Assembly (NCBI RefSeq): GCF_030161415.1
Contig: NZ_BSSU01000001.1
Span: 186,001-250,000 of the forward strand
Source: Thalassotalea eurytherma
GTDB lineage: Bacteria; Pseudomonadota; Gammaproteobacteria; Enterobacterales; Alteromonadaceae
Direction: 5' to 3'
Length of the DNA: 64,000 bases
Shown here: piece by piece, positions 52,800 to 62,733 of the stretch
How positions within the stretch are numbered: the stretch's first letter is position 1
How the letters are laid out: the number at the start of each line of letters is the position of its first letter
Program-made: the position numbers and the translations under genes
The notes under the pieces: generated by a model
Told to the model about the DNA's origin: nothing
Database searches by the model: none
What the model saw: only the letters and a program-made list of their open reading frames with translations

Positions 52800-55700
52800 T
52801 TATTTTGATAATGATGGTGTTTCTGCTTCTGATAGCTCATTTGCTAAACGTTGCTCTTGATCTGCTCTTGGTTTTGCAAAACGAGCCAACCAAACATATA
52901 ACACGGGTGTTAAAAAGAGAGTAAATATCACGGCGATGCCTAAACCACCAAAGACTACCCAGCCGATAGCATTTCGTGCTTCTGCGCCAGCTCCTGTTGA
53001 CATAATAAGCGGTAGCCCACCTAAAACGGTCGATAATAAGGTCATCATAATTGGTCTTAGGCGCACTTTACCAGCTTCAATGATTGCTTCTTTGATGTCT
53101 GCGCCCCGATCACGCAATTGGTCAGCAAACTCCACTAGCAATATCGAGTTTTTCGCCAGTAAACCAATCAGCATGACGAGGCCTATTTGTGAGTAGATAT
53201 TAATGGTTGTACCGGTAATTGATACGGCAAAGATAGCGGCCGCAATACCAAAAGGTACCGTTAACATCACTACTAATGCGCTCGTGGCGCTCTCAAATTG
53301 GGCAGCGAGCACCAGTAAAACAATTAAGAAGGCGACTAAGTAGGTCATGGTGACTTGTTGGTCTGTTTCTTGGTATGTCTTGGCTTCACCTAATAACACG
53401 AGTCCGTAGCCATTGGGTAAATGTTGACGAGCTAATTCTCGCAGGGTGCTAACCGCGTCGGCCATGGGCATGCTGTCAGGCAATTCTAAATCAACTTCAA
53501 TCGCTCTGCGTTGTGCATGTCGCTCAAGCTCTGCTGCGACACCTTCTTCAGAAATATAGGCAATTGACGACAAAGAAACGAGTTCTCCATTTCGCGCTGC
53601 GACATAAAGGTTTGTTAAATCTGAAGGGTTAGCCGAATCCTTGTAAGAGGACTGTAAAATAATAGGAATGGCCTGATCACCAACATTCAAATCTGTTATA
53701 TCATCACCACCGATGGCAGCGCGTAATGTTTGATTGATATCGGCAAATGGCACACCGAGTTCTTCAGCTCTATTGCGATCAATATGAACACGCATTTGAG
53801 GCTGAGTAGGTTGGTAGGAAATTCTGGGTTGACCATATTCAGGATACTGAGCTTCGATTGCTTCGCTAAAATCTTGGGCTACTTTAAAGATTTCTTCATA
53901 ACTTTCACCAGTGATGGCGAACTGGAAGCCACCACCTTGGCCTCTTAAATTAAGACTGTTTGCGCCGAAGGCACGACCAGGTGCGCCTGGTATCGCGGCC
54001 AATTTAGGTCGTATCTCATTAATGATTTTCTGCTGACTATTTTCTCGTTCAGCCCAATCTTTAAGGTTTACCGTCATGAAAACGATATTTGGATCCCATT
54101 GGCCTACAACGGTGCGAATCGAGTCGATGTCCCCCAAATTCGCATAGGGCAATAAGATATCTTCCATCGCTTGTGCTTGACGATCCATATAAGAGATGCC
54201 GACACCATCTGGGCCACGAGCAAAGATACGAACACTGCCTCGATCTTCTGATGGCAATAGCTCTTTATCGACCTTCTGATAAAGCATAGTCGCAGTGCCA
54301 GCAGCTATTAAACTTAGTAGCAAGATAAGCCAGCCGTATTGAATACAAAATGACAATGCGCGCTCATAGCCATCAACAATTTTTTTACCCAATTTAGCCA
54401 TGAAAACTGGTTGAGAAGCGCTAGATGCGCCGATAATTTTCGCCTTTAGTGCTGGCACTAGTGTTAAAGCAACGAAGGAGGAAATAATAACTGCCCCCGC
54501 TAATACGCCACCAAACTCTCTAAATAACTTACCAGCCGTTGAAGGAAGAAACGCTATCGGGACAAATACGGCAACCAATACGGCAGTGGTGGCGACAACG
54601 GCAAAAAAGACTTCCCGTGAACCCACAACAGCCGCTGCTTTTGCTTTAATGCCTTGAGATTTTCGTCGTTGAATATTTTCAGAGACAACAATAGCATCAT
54701 CTACAATTAAGCCTGTCGCTAATACAAGCGCAAGTAAGGTTAAGATATTGATGGAAAAACCGAGCGACCACATTATCGCCAGTACACCAATTAAAGAAAC
54801 GGGAATTGAAAGTGCAGGTACTAAGGTGGCTTTCCAACTACCTAAAAACAACCACAAAGTAACCACAACCAATAACACGGTATAACCGAGAGATTTAATA
54901 ACTTCTTCAACAGAGCTACGGATGAACTGTGCATCATCTGAGGTCGTGTATATCTCAAGCTCAGGGAAGCGCTCTTTGAGTTCATCAACCATAGCCAAGG
55001 CTTGATCAGATATCTCGATGGTATTGGCGCTGGCCTGACGAATAACACCCAGCCCAATAACCGGCTTACCGTTGAGTCGAACAAAACTGTTGGCATCTGC
55101 CGGTCCAAAGTAAACCGTGGCAATATCACCGATGCGAGTATCTCCTTCAACAATGATGTTCTCAACTTGATCGGCTGTTACTGAGGTGGCATCTGCTCTA
55201 ACTATTACTTGGTGATCTGTTGATCGCAGACTGCCGGCGGGCACATCAAATGGCGCTGAACGTAAGGCACTAGAAACGTGAGTAAATGACAAGCCAAAAC
55301 TTGCTAGTCTCATTGGATCGACTACGACTCTTAATACTCTTTGGCGTTCACCATTTAGTCTGACATCCGCAACTCCTGGTATTGCCAAAAATAGTGGTGA
55401 AATATCGCGTTCAACGATTTCGGCGACCGTTTCCATGTCAAAGCGCTCACTAGCAATGGCTAAACTAATCACCGATTGAGCATCGTTATCGGCCTTAACG
55501 ATAGAAAGGCGTTCTACTTCTTCTGGCAGTTGGCGCTGAACTCGACTAATCGATTCGCGCATTTCGTTAGCGGCATCTTCTAAATTAATGCCTGGTCTAA
55601 ATTCAACGACAATGCGTGAAAAACCTTCTTCACTTTGCGCTCTAATTGATTTCACACCACTGACTCTCGCAGCCGCACCTTCAATTCGTCGAGTGACTTC

Positions 55701-55907
55701 ATTATCGACGGTTTCAGGCGCTGCTCCTGGGAAGTTAGCGCGCACACTTACGATCGGACGGTCAACATCTGGCAGTTCTCGTACTTCTAAGCCTAAAATA
55801 GCCGACATGCCTGCAATAATAATGAGGATGTTAAGTACTATGATGGTGACAGGGCGACGCACCGATAGCGAAGGTAAATCATCTTTATTTTGAAATAGGT
55901 TTAACAT
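52800..55907 (-). CDS. RND efflux transporter permease (HAE1/AcrB-like)
   Basis: 1035 residues with twelve membrane segments and two large periplasmic loops. The N-terminus (LSVRRPVTIIVLNILIII), FPGAAPETVDNEVTRRIE, the proton-relay aspartate pair in LVLATGLIVDDAIVVSENI (TM4) and the repeat NSILLVEFADQLRDRGADIKEAI are standard for the HAE1 family. It exports drugs, dyes or other amphiphiles by proton exchange. It starts 1 base after the HlyD-type adaptor gene; no outer-membrane channel gene or local regulator is present, so it probably uses a shared TolC-like channel. Confidence 0.94.
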   Translation of the reverse strand: MLNLFQNKDDLPSLSVRRPVTIIVLNILIIIAGMSAILGLEVRELPDVDRPIVSVRANFPGAAPETVDNEVTRRIEGAAARVSGVKSIRAQSEEGFSRIVVEFRPGINLEDAANEMRESISRVQRQLPEEVERLSIVKADNDAQSVISLAIASERFDMETVAEIVERDISPLFLAIPGVADVRLNGERQRVLRVVVDPMRLASFGLSFTHVSSALRSAPFDVPAGSLRSTDHQVIVRADATSVTADQVENIIVEGDTRIGDIATVYFGPADANSFVRLNGKPVIGLGVIRQASANTIEISDQALAMVDELKERFPELEIYTTSDDAQFIRSSVEEVIKSLGYTVLLVVVTLWLFLGSWKATLVPALSIPVSLIGVLAIMWSLGFSINILTLLALVLATGLIVDDAIVVSENIQRRKSQGIKAKAAAVVGSREVFFAVVATTAVLVAVFVPIAFLPSTAGKLFREFGGVLAGAVIISSFVALTLVPALKAKIIGASSASQPVFMAKLGKKIVDGYERALSFCIQYGWLILLLSLIAAGTATMLYQKVDKELLPSEDRGSVRIFARGPDGVGISYMDRQAQAMEDILLPYANLGDIDSIRTVVGQWDPNIVFMTVNLKDWAERENSQQKIINEIRPKLAAIPGAPGRAFGANSLNLRGQGGGFQFAITGESYEEIFKVAQDFSEAIEAQYPEYGQPRISYQPTQPQMRVHIDRNRAEELGVPFADINQTLRAAIGGDDITDLNVGDQAIPIILQSSYKDSANPSDLTNLYVAARNGELVSLSSIAYISEEGVAAELERHAQRRAIEVDLELPDSMPMADAVSTLRELARQHLPNGYGLVLLGEAKTYQETDQQVTMTYLVAFLIVLLVLAAQFESATSALVVMLTVPFGIAAAIFAVSITGTTINIYSQIGLVMLIGLLAKNSILLVEFADQLRDRGADIKEAIIEAGKVRLRPIMMTLLSTVLGGLPLIMSTGAGAEARNAIGWVVFGGLGIAVIFTLFLTPVLYVWLARFAKPRADQEQRLANELSEAETPSLSK

Positions 55908-55908
55908 A

Positions 55909-56937
55909 TTAATCCTTCACCGCTAAGGCACTTGCTGCAACAACCTCAGCACCTTCTCTTAAGCGCTGAATGCCTTCAACGATCAATACGTCGTCATTAG
56001 CAAAGTCTCCTTCTACCAAGATGAAACCTCTTAATCGCTGTTTGATCGACACCGCTTTTTTAACAGCTTTGCCGTCTTTAGCTAGCCAAATATATGACCC
56101 CGTCGCTCCCCATGCTAGTGCGGCTTCAGGTACCACTGGGTAAACCGCGCCTTTAGCATTGAGTGACACTTTGAAGCTTAGTCCTGGTCGAAATAAGTCG
56201 TCACTATTGTCTAACACGGCGCGTACTTTTAAGGTTCTATTTTGCGCATCGATACGGCTATCTAATTGTGATAGAGACGCGTTAAAGGAAGCTGAACGAT
56301 TGTTCCAAGGCTGCACTTCAACACTCGTGTCTTGGTCAACTAAACTATAGGCTGATTCAGGTACAGAAAAATTGATAAAGAGTTGTGCTCTATCATCGAT
56401 CGTTGTTATTAACGTGGACTGATTAATTCGATCGCCGACTTCAACTTCGGTAAGCCCGACAAAACCACTAAATGGCGCGACAACTTTTCGATCGTCTAAG
56501 TCAGCTTGTGCTTCGGTTACTGCTATTTTCGCCAGATCTAATAATGCATTTGCTTCGTCTAATTCTGATTCAGTCACTGCGCCATTAACATGACTTTTGA
56601 TTAGTCGATCAACGTCACGTTGCTGATCGGCTAATTCGATTTTAGCTCGTCTTAATGCTGCCAACTGACGTCTCGCATCAAGCTCAAGTAATACACTACC
56701 TTTTTCGACATAGTCTCCCGGCTGAAATGCAACTTGTGTAACACGATCGGATGTCGCTGGAAATAAACTGACAGACTTTTGTGCTTCGGCGGTACCCACT
56801 GTCTCGATGCTAACTTGAATTGGCTGAAATGACATATTTTCTAGGATAACGTTTGCAGGCGGACTTTTGCGCTCATTAGCGATACTTGAGTTGGGCAGAA
56901 ATAAGATAACTGCCATAATCGTGATAAGTACTTTCAT
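55909..56937 (-). CDS. RND periplasmic adaptor (HlyD/MFP family)
   Basis: 342 residues from ATG 56937, preceded by AAGGAAGG; a TTG at 56958 would absorb that site. A signal peptide (MKVLITIMAVILFLPNSSIA) is followed by a barrel-sandwich lipoyl-like domain (QPGDYVEKGSVLLELDARRQ), a coiled-coil hairpin (about 88-130), VVAPFSGFVGLTEVEVGDRI, a beta-barrel and a membrane-proximal domain. No lipobox cysteine is present, so it is anchored otherwise or free. It bridges the permease to an outer-membrane channel. First gene of a two-gene operon. Confidence 0.92.
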   Translation of the reverse strand: MKVLITIMAVILFLPNSSIANERKSPPANVILENMSFQPIQVSIETVGTAEAQKSVSLFPATSDRVTQVAFQPGDYVEKGSVLLELDARRQLAALRRAKIELADQQRDVDRLIKSHVNGAVTESELDEANALLDLAKIAVTEAQADLDDRKVVAPFSGFVGLTEVEVGDRINQSTLITTIDDRAQLFINFSVPESAYSLVDQDTSVEVQPWNNRSASFNASLSQLDSRIDAQNRTLKVRAVLDNSDDLFRPGLSFKVSLNAKGAVYPVVPEAALAWGATGSYIWLAKDGKAVKKAVSIKQRLRGFILVEGDFANDDVLIVEGIQRLREGAEVVAASALAVKD

Positions 56938-57309
56938 AACCTTCCTTAACAAACCCAAGTCACCAATAAACCCTTGAGTATAAAAAATAAAAACCTTTTG
57001 CCTCTTATATACTCGATTACAGCTAACAATGATTAACTATAGAACACTTATTTCGATGAAGCGCATGAAAAATACGCTGAGTAGTGACTGGCATGATCAA
57101 ATGAATTATGAGTCTTTACTGACATGTGCAACTTTTATCATTCAAGCGGTATAACACGTTATTACTTGATATCACTGAGTAACTCAAAGACACTGAATTA
57201 TTATCTTATTCCTTATAACGTATAGATGCTCATAAAAATGCTCTGTGAGTGAGGTATCTATGCCTTGCTAGCAGAGCACCCAAAGCCAAGAAGCTAAGAT
57301 AAACGCAAA
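56938..57309. other. Non-coding region between the RND operon and glgA
   Basis: About 370 AT-rich bases without a credible gene. It should hold the RND operon promoter at its left end and holds the glgA terminator at 57239-57278. No regulator gene, RNA gene or repeat was seen. Confidence 0.6.
57239..57278 (-). terminator. Terminator of the glg operon
   Basis: TGCTCTG (57239-57245) pairs with CAGAGCA (57272-57278). The long loop can fold further (AGGTAT with ATGCCT, one mismatch), giving a branched hairpin, followed on the minus strand by TTTTTATG. It starts 31 bases after the glgA stop. Confidence 0.7.
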
Positions 57310-58848
57310 CTAGATGTATAACTGAGTGAGATATTTTTTTGCACTATCTTGCCAAGTAAAGCGTGTTTGTTTTGCCTTTTCCGCGATTGCATGCCATTGC
57401 TCGGGGTGATCACTATATATATTAAGCGCTTGCTCAAGAGATGCTAGCAGGGCGTTCAACTGTAACTTAAGTGATTCACCAGTAAATGCAAAGCCATTTT
57501 CCATGTCCAATACCGTGTCTTTTAACCCGCCTACTGCATGAACTAAACAAGGTTGCCCTGCTCGCATAGCTAGCATTTGGCTAATACCGCATGGTTCAAA
57601 CGAGCTAGGCATTAAGAACAAATCGCCTAAGCTATAGATTTGATTTGATAACCCCAGCGCGAAGCCATTTAAGAATAAAAAGTTATCATTAATCGCCATA
57701 ACTTTCGTTAATTCTTGCTCAAGTGTTTGATCGCCACTGCCTAAGATTATCAGTCTTGCGTCTTTGCTTTTAAGCACGTCTAAGGTTTTCTGGAGTCCAC
57801 CAGCACGCATGAGTAACATCTTTTGATCGGTTAATCGTCCAACACTCGTTACCAAGGGCCCTTCACTTGGCGTGTTTTGCCACCCCAGTAGACGTTGCGA
57901 TGCGAGATAGTGAGCACTTTGCAGTACGCTATTTTGACCTGCCCAGCGCAGTATTTCTTTTTCTGCTACGAGATAGAAATCATCAAGGCTTGTGTCACTG
58001 TTGTATTGAACACCATATTCACAGCCATTAAGGATGCCAGATAAACGCCCTCGTGCTTGCGCATGTTGCAGGTCTGCCTCTATCCCTTCTCCACCGAAAA
58101 AGCCGAGCTCAGGCTGACTTGGCTGTATAACCTCTTGCGCATAACTAGGCGATACAACGTGAACTTTATCGCATAAATTTATAGCTGCCCGCATAGGGTT
58201 AAAGCAATGAGGGTAACGAGGATCGCAAATTACCTCGCCATTGTAACTGAGGTGTGGGAACCAAGTTTCAAAAGCAGAATCATCATCCTTAAACGGGCGT
58301 ATGCCTTGCAATGCAATGTTGTGAACGGTAAATACCCGAGGGATCTGGGCGATGTCGTGATAGCAAGGCGCACTTTTCATCAGCACCGCCACACATGCTG
58401 AATGCCAGTCATGCAAGTGAATGTAATCAGGACGAGGAAGTGCTTGCTGATGAAGCGCTTCGGTTACCGCGGCGCTAAACAAAGCAAATTTAGTTGCATC
58501 ACTTGCAAACGGGCGGTTATCGGGATCATTACAATACACCTGACCTTTACCGCCAATGGCAAATAAATCATGCTTTACTAACCATTGTTGGACGTTAGTT
58601 TCGCCGTTTTGCTTCGTTAATTTATAGAGGCCAACATGTTCAGATTGCCCTTTAAAAGAAACCTGAATATTGGCAACCCATTGGTGTGGCTCTCGATCAA
58701 TGATTAACCCGTAGTCTGGCACGATTACGTCTAATGTTTGCTCTAGTTTTGCTAGCGCTTGTGGGATGTCGCGAATGACATCAGCTACGCCACCAACTTT
58801 CATACCGGCGATAGCATCATTCTCTGCTGCGACCATCAAAATTCGCAT
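57310..58848 (-). CDS. glgA: Glycogen synthase
   Basis: 512 residues, GT5 family. The ADP-glucose-binding KVGG motif is at 17-20 (AGMKVGGVADVIRDIPQAL); HLHDWHSA, VFTVHNIALQG and the C-terminal SSFEPCGISQMLAMRAGQPCLVHAVGGLKDTV are also present. It adds glucose from ADP-glucose to glycogen. The C-terminus is somewhat longer than in E. coli GlgA (477). Last gene of glgX-glgP-glgC-glgA, 36 bases after glgC. Confidence 0.96.
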   Translation of the reverse strand: MRILMVAAENDAIAGMKVGGVADVIRDIPQALAKLEQTLDVIVPDYGLIIDREPHQWVANIQVSFKGQSEHVGLYKLTKQNGETNVQQWLVKHDLFAIGGKGQVYCNDPDNRPFASDATKFALFSAAVTEALHQQALPRPDYIHLHDWHSACVAVLMKSAPCYHDIAQIPRVFTVHNIALQGIRPFKDDDSAFETWFPHLSYNGEVICDPRYPHCFNPMRAAINLCDKVHVVSPSYAQEVIQPSQPELGFFGGEGIEADLQHAQARGRLSGILNGCEYGVQYNSDTSLDDFYLVAEKEILRWAGQNSVLQSAHYLASQRLLGWQNTPSEGPLVTSVGRLTDQKMLLMRAGGLQKTLDVLKSKDARLIILGSGDQTLEQELTKVMAINDNFLFLNGFALGLSNQIYSLGDLFLMPSSFEPCGISQMLAMRAGQPCLVHAVGGLKDTVLDMENGFAFTGESLKLQLNALLASLEQALNIYSDHPEQWHAIAEKAKQTRFTWQDSAKKYLTQLYI

Positions 58849-58884
58849 TGATTACCTCGTTGTAGCATATTGCTGCTGGGCATT

Positions 58885-60186
58885 TTAGCCCAGCTCAACC
58901 TCTAACGTTTGTTTTTTGTTTGTGTGTTGTTCTTCAAGTAATGACAACATATCTCGCGTGACCAAAACAATCCCTTTGTCCGTGATGCGAAAGCCATTGG
59001 CTTTATCCTGCTCAGGATCAACACCAATGGTCATGCCTTCAGGAATAATGCAGCTACGGTCGATAATGGCGCGTTTAATGGTACAGTTTCGCTCAATAAC
59101 TACGCCGGGTAAAATCACACATTCTTGGACATCACAATACGAGTGAATGTGGACTTTAAAAAACAGCAATGAACGACGCACCGTTGAGCCTGAAATAATA
59201 CAGCCACCTGAAACCATAGAGTCAACTGCCATGCCGCGACGTGTATCGTCATCGAAGACAAATTTTGCTGGTGCAAGTTGTTCCTGATAACTCCAAATTG
59301 GCCAGGTTTCATCGTAGAGATCTAAATCGGGTTCGGTAGAGACTAAATCCATATTGGCTTCCCAGAATGAATCTAAGGTACCGACATCGCGCCAATAGGG
59401 TTGACCTTGCCCTGGTGAACGAAACGGAAAGGCGTAGACTTTATGCTGTTCAATAATACGTGGAATAATATCGTTGCCAAAGTCTCGACCTGAACCTTTA
59501 ATTTCGGCATCACGACGAAGTTGTTCGAATAAAAACTCTGTGTTAAATACATAGTTACCCATTGAAGCTAATGCCGTATTGGGCTTTCCTGGCACTGTAT
59601 CAGGAACTTCAGGCTTTTCTTTGAATTTGGTCACGCGATTGTCTTCATCAACACTAATTACGCCAAAGCGGCCTGCTGCCTCTTCTTTTTCAACTTCAAT
59701 ACAACATACCGTCATATCTGCGCCACTTTCTACATGGCTGGCTATTAGACCAGCGTAGTCCATGCGATAAACATGGTCACCTGATAAAATCATCACATAT
59801 TTGGGTAGTTCATGGCGAATAATGTCAATGTTCTGAAAAACGGCATCGGCGGTACCACAGTACCAATCATCACCGTAACGCTGCGATGCTGGTAAAATCT
59901 CTACTGATTCGCCGAGTTCCTTCTTAAAATGTCCCCATGCGCGATTAATATGGCGAATTAAAGAATGTGACTTGTATTGTGTGGCAATACCCACTCGGCG
60001 AATGCCTGAGTTAATACAATTTGACAACGGGAAGTCGATGATACGAAATTTACCGCCGAAATACACTGCAGGTTTAGCGCGCCAATCGGTAAGCTCTTTT
60101 AGGCGAGAGCCACGTCCGCCGGCGAGAATTATCGCGTAAGTTTGCCGAGTAAGGTTACTGATATAACGATTTTCATAGCTGGGCAT
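58885..60186 (-). CDS. glgC: Glucose-1-phosphate adenylyltransferase (ADP-glucose pyrophosphorylase)
   Basis: 433 residues from ATG 60186 ([20 protein letters not shown]), with AAGGAG 5 nt upstream; a GTG at 60192 overlaps the site. The nucleotidyltransferase loop [53 protein letters not shown] and HVYRMDY are present, and the C-terminal left-handed beta-helix ([33 protein letters not shown]) completes it. It makes ADP-glucose, the first committed and usually allosterically regulated step of glycogen synthesis. Confidence 0.97.
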   Translation of the reverse strand: MPSYENRYISNLTRQTYAIILAGGRGSRLKELTDWRAKPAVYFGGKFRIIDFPLSNCINSGIRRVGIATQYKSHSLIRHINRAWGHFKKELGESVEILPASQRYGDDWYCGTADAVFQNIDIIRHELPKYVMILSGDHVYRMDYAGLIASHVESGADMTVCCIEVEKEEAAGRFGVISVDEDNRVTKFKEKPEVPDTVPGKPNTALASMGNYVFNTEFLFEQLRRDAEIKGSGRDFGNDIIPRIIEQHKVYAFPFRSPGQGQPYWRDVGTLDSFWEANMDLVSTEPDLDLYDETWPIWSYQEQLAPAKFVFDDDTRRGMAVDSMVSGGCIISGSTVRRSLLFFKVHIHSYCDVQECVILPGVVIERNCTIKRAIIDRSCIIPEGMTIGVDPEQDKANGFRITDKGIVLVTRDMLSLLEEQHTNKKQTLEVELG

Positions 60187-60198
60187 AGGCACTCCTTC

Positions 60199-62733
60199 TT
60201 AAGCCAGACTGGGTGTAGCGTTGCACTGCAATTGCCAAATATTGGTGGCGTATTCCAAAATCGTACGATCACTGGAAAACGGCCCGCTTGCAGCGGTGTT
60301 TAAAATGCTCATTGCGGCCCAACGAGCGGAATCTTGATAACAACGGTCAACTTCATCTTGAGCATGGATGTAGCTAGCAAAATCATGGGCGGTCAGCCAA
60401 GGATCCGTTGGGCTAGTTATGGCATCGATAATTGATTGAAAGATACCGGGTTCAAATAAGTTAAAGTGGCCACTAGTAAGCAACTGCATAACTTCTTGTA
60501 GCGCTGGAGTTGCTTCGATAATACGACTAGGGTTGTGATTGCGAAATATTTCATCGAGCTCTTCACTACGCGCACCAAACAAAAAGAAATTCTCTTCACC
60601 GACAGCGTCACGAATTTCAATATTGGCACCATCTAATGTGCCAATGGTTAATGCGCCATTCATCATAAACTTCATGTTACCTGTGCCTGACGCTTCTTTA
60701 CCTGCAGTGGATATTTGCTCAGATAGTTCAGTTGCCGGACAAATCGTTTCCATCGCAGTTACGTTGTAATTTGGTAAGAAGGCTACGCGAAGATAAGGCT
60801 TAGCTAATGGGTCGTTATTAATGGTGTCGGCAACATTGCTAATTAATTTGATGATTTGTTTGGCCATGTCATAGCCTGGCGCTGCTTTGCCTCCGAGTAG
60901 TATGCAACGCGGTACCATAGTGGCAGTATCGCAGTTGCGAATGCGTTCATAGCGATAAATGACGTGCAGGATATTGAGCAGTTGTCGTTTGTATTCATGA
61001 ATACGTTTTACCTGCACATCGAACATCATGTTAGGGTCAAATTCGACACCGCAGCGCTCTTGCACAAGCTCAGCTAATTTAACCTTGTTGTCGAATTTAA
61101 CTTGTTGCCATTGTACTTGAAGTTTTTCATCGTCAGCGTAATTGGCGAGCTTTTGGATTTGCGAGAAATCGTTTACCCATTGTTCGCCAATCGTGCGGGT
61201 TATAAGGTCTGACAATGCAGGATTACAATGATGTAGCCAACGACGTGGCGTCACACCATTGGTTTTGTTATTAAACTTTTGCGGCGACAATTGATAAAAG
61301 TCGTTAAACAAGCCATTCGTCAGTAATTTAGTGTGTAAGGCCGCAACCCCATTAACAGAATAACTGCCGATAATAGCCAAGTAAGCCATACGAATTTGAG
61401 GCTCATCGCCCTCTTCGATAATTGACATTTGGCGGGTTTTGTCGACATCACCAGGCCAACGTTGTGCAACTTGTAGAAGAAAACGGGCGTTAATTTCGTA
61501 AATAATTTCTAATAATCGCGGTAATAGGCGCTCAAATAAGCGCACTGACCACTTCTCTAATGCTTCTGGCAGCAAGGTATGATTGGTATAGGCCATTGTT
61601 GTGCTCGTGATTGACCAGGCTTTATCCCAACTCAAACCGTGTTCGTCGATTAACAGGCGCATTAATTCAGCAACCGCAATACTTGGATGCGTATCGTTTA
61701 ATTGAAATACATGCTGATCAGTAAAGCCGATAAAATCTTGACCATGACTTTCAATCCATTGCGCTAAAATGTCTTGCAGACTTGCTGAGCTAAGGAAGTA
61801 TTGCTGACGTAAACGTAGCTCCTTTCCGCTCTCGCTTGCGTCATTTGGATACAGCACCATGGTTATCTGTTCTGCGAGGTTTTTCTTGGCGACTGCCTCG
61901 GAATAACTACCGGCATTAAATTCACTTAAATCAAATTCGTCGGTCGCTTCAGATTTCCATAAGCGCAAAGTATTTACTATGTCGTTGTTATAGCCGGGAA
62001 CCGGTATATCAAAAGGTACCGCTAAGACGTCTTGCGTGTTAACCCAACGACGATGCTGACGACCCTTGAGATCTTCGTGTACTTCAACATGACCAAAAAA
62101 TTTGACGCGACGTGAGTAATCTGGCGCCTTGGTTTCCCACGGACATTCTTCCCTAAGCCAGTTGTCTGGTTGCTCCACCTGATAACCGTTATCGATTTCT
62201 TGATTGAACATACCGTATTCATAGCGTATGCCATATCCTGTAACGGGAAGACCTAAGGTTGCACAGCTATCGAGAAAACAGGCCGCAAGTCGTCCTAAAC
62301 CGCCATTACCTAAGCCGGCGTCATGTTCGGCTTGTTCGACATCTTCTAACGCTGTGCAAAACTCGTTGAGTGCACAGCGCACCTTGTCCTCTAAATCGAG
62401 GTTTAAGATCGCGTTATTGAGGGAGCGCCCCATCAAGAATTCCAGCGACAAATAGGCAACTTGCTTACGGTTGTGCTTTTCATTTTTGAGTCGCGTTTCT
62501 CGGCAACGAGCAATTAAGCGATCGCGAATGGTTAAGGCTAAGGCGTGATAAAGGTACAAGCGAGATTCACCAACTTTGTCCCTACCCAGGGTGTAATAAA
62601 AGTGACGAGTTAAATCATCATGCAAGGTGTGCTCATCGATGGTTGGCCCTTCGTACCATTGCGTGGTGTGGCAAACATTAGGCGCAGCTTGCTGTTCGTT
62701 AATTTCCGGCTTATTAGACGTTGTCTTAGTCAC
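60199..62733 (-). CDS. glgP: Glycogen/maltodextrin phosphorylase
   Basis: 844 residues from GTG 62733, with AGGAG 7 nt upstream. GT35 strings: VAYLSLEFLMGRSLNNAILNL, GLGNGGLGRLAACFLDS, the TNHTLLPEALEKW stretch, KRIHEYKRQLLN and the PLP-lysine region EASGTGNMKFMMNGALTIGTLDGANIEI. It releases glucose 1-phosphate from alpha-glucan chain ends. Its start overlaps the glgX stop by 8 bases and glgC follows after 12, so breakdown and synthesis enzymes share one transcript. Confidence 0.96.
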   Translation of the reverse strand: MTKTTSNKPEINEQQAAPNVCHTTQWYEGPTIDEHTLHDDLTRHFYYTLGRDKVGESRLYLYHALALTIRDRLIARCRETRLKNEKHNRKQVAYLSLEFLMGRSLNNAILNLDLEDKVRCALNEFCTALEDVEQAEHDAGLGNGGLGRLAACFLDSCATLGLPVTGYGIRYEYGMFNQEIDNGYQVEQPDNWLREECPWETKAPDYSRRVKFFGHVEVHEDLKGRQHRRWVNTQDVLAVPFDIPVPGYNNDIVNTLRLWKSEATDEFDLSEFNAGSYSEAVAKKNLAEQITMVLYPNDASESGKELRLRQQYFLSSASLQDILAQWIESHGQDFIGFTDQHVFQLNDTHPSIAVAELMRLLIDEHGLSWDKAWSITSTTMAYTNHTLLPEALEKWSVRLFERLLPRLLEIIYEINARFLLQVAQRWPGDVDKTRQMSIIEEGDEPQIRMAYLAIIGSYSVNGVAALHTKLLTNGLFNDFYQLSPQKFNNKTNGVTPRRWLHHCNPALSDLITRTIGEQWVNDFSQIQKLANYADDEKLQVQWQQVKFDNKVKLAELVQERCGVEFDPNMMFDVQVKRIHEYKRQLLNILHVIYRYERIRNCDTATMVPRCILLGGKAAPGYDMAKQIIKLISNVADTINNDPLAKPYLRVAFLPNYNVTAMETICPATELSEQISTAGKEASGTGNMKFMMNGALTIGTLDGANIEIRDAVGEENFFLFGARSEELDEIFRNHNPSRIIEATPALQEVMQLLTSGHFNLFEPGIFQSIIDAITSPTDPWLTAHDFASYIHAQDEVDRCYQDSARWAAMSILNTAASGPFSSDRTILEYATNIWQLQCNATPSLA

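Noticed and set aside
52800-56937. RND operon as an unusual system because no channel or regulator gene is adjacent
   Set aside because: Two-gene RND operons that share a distant TolC-like channel are common in gammaproteobacteria.
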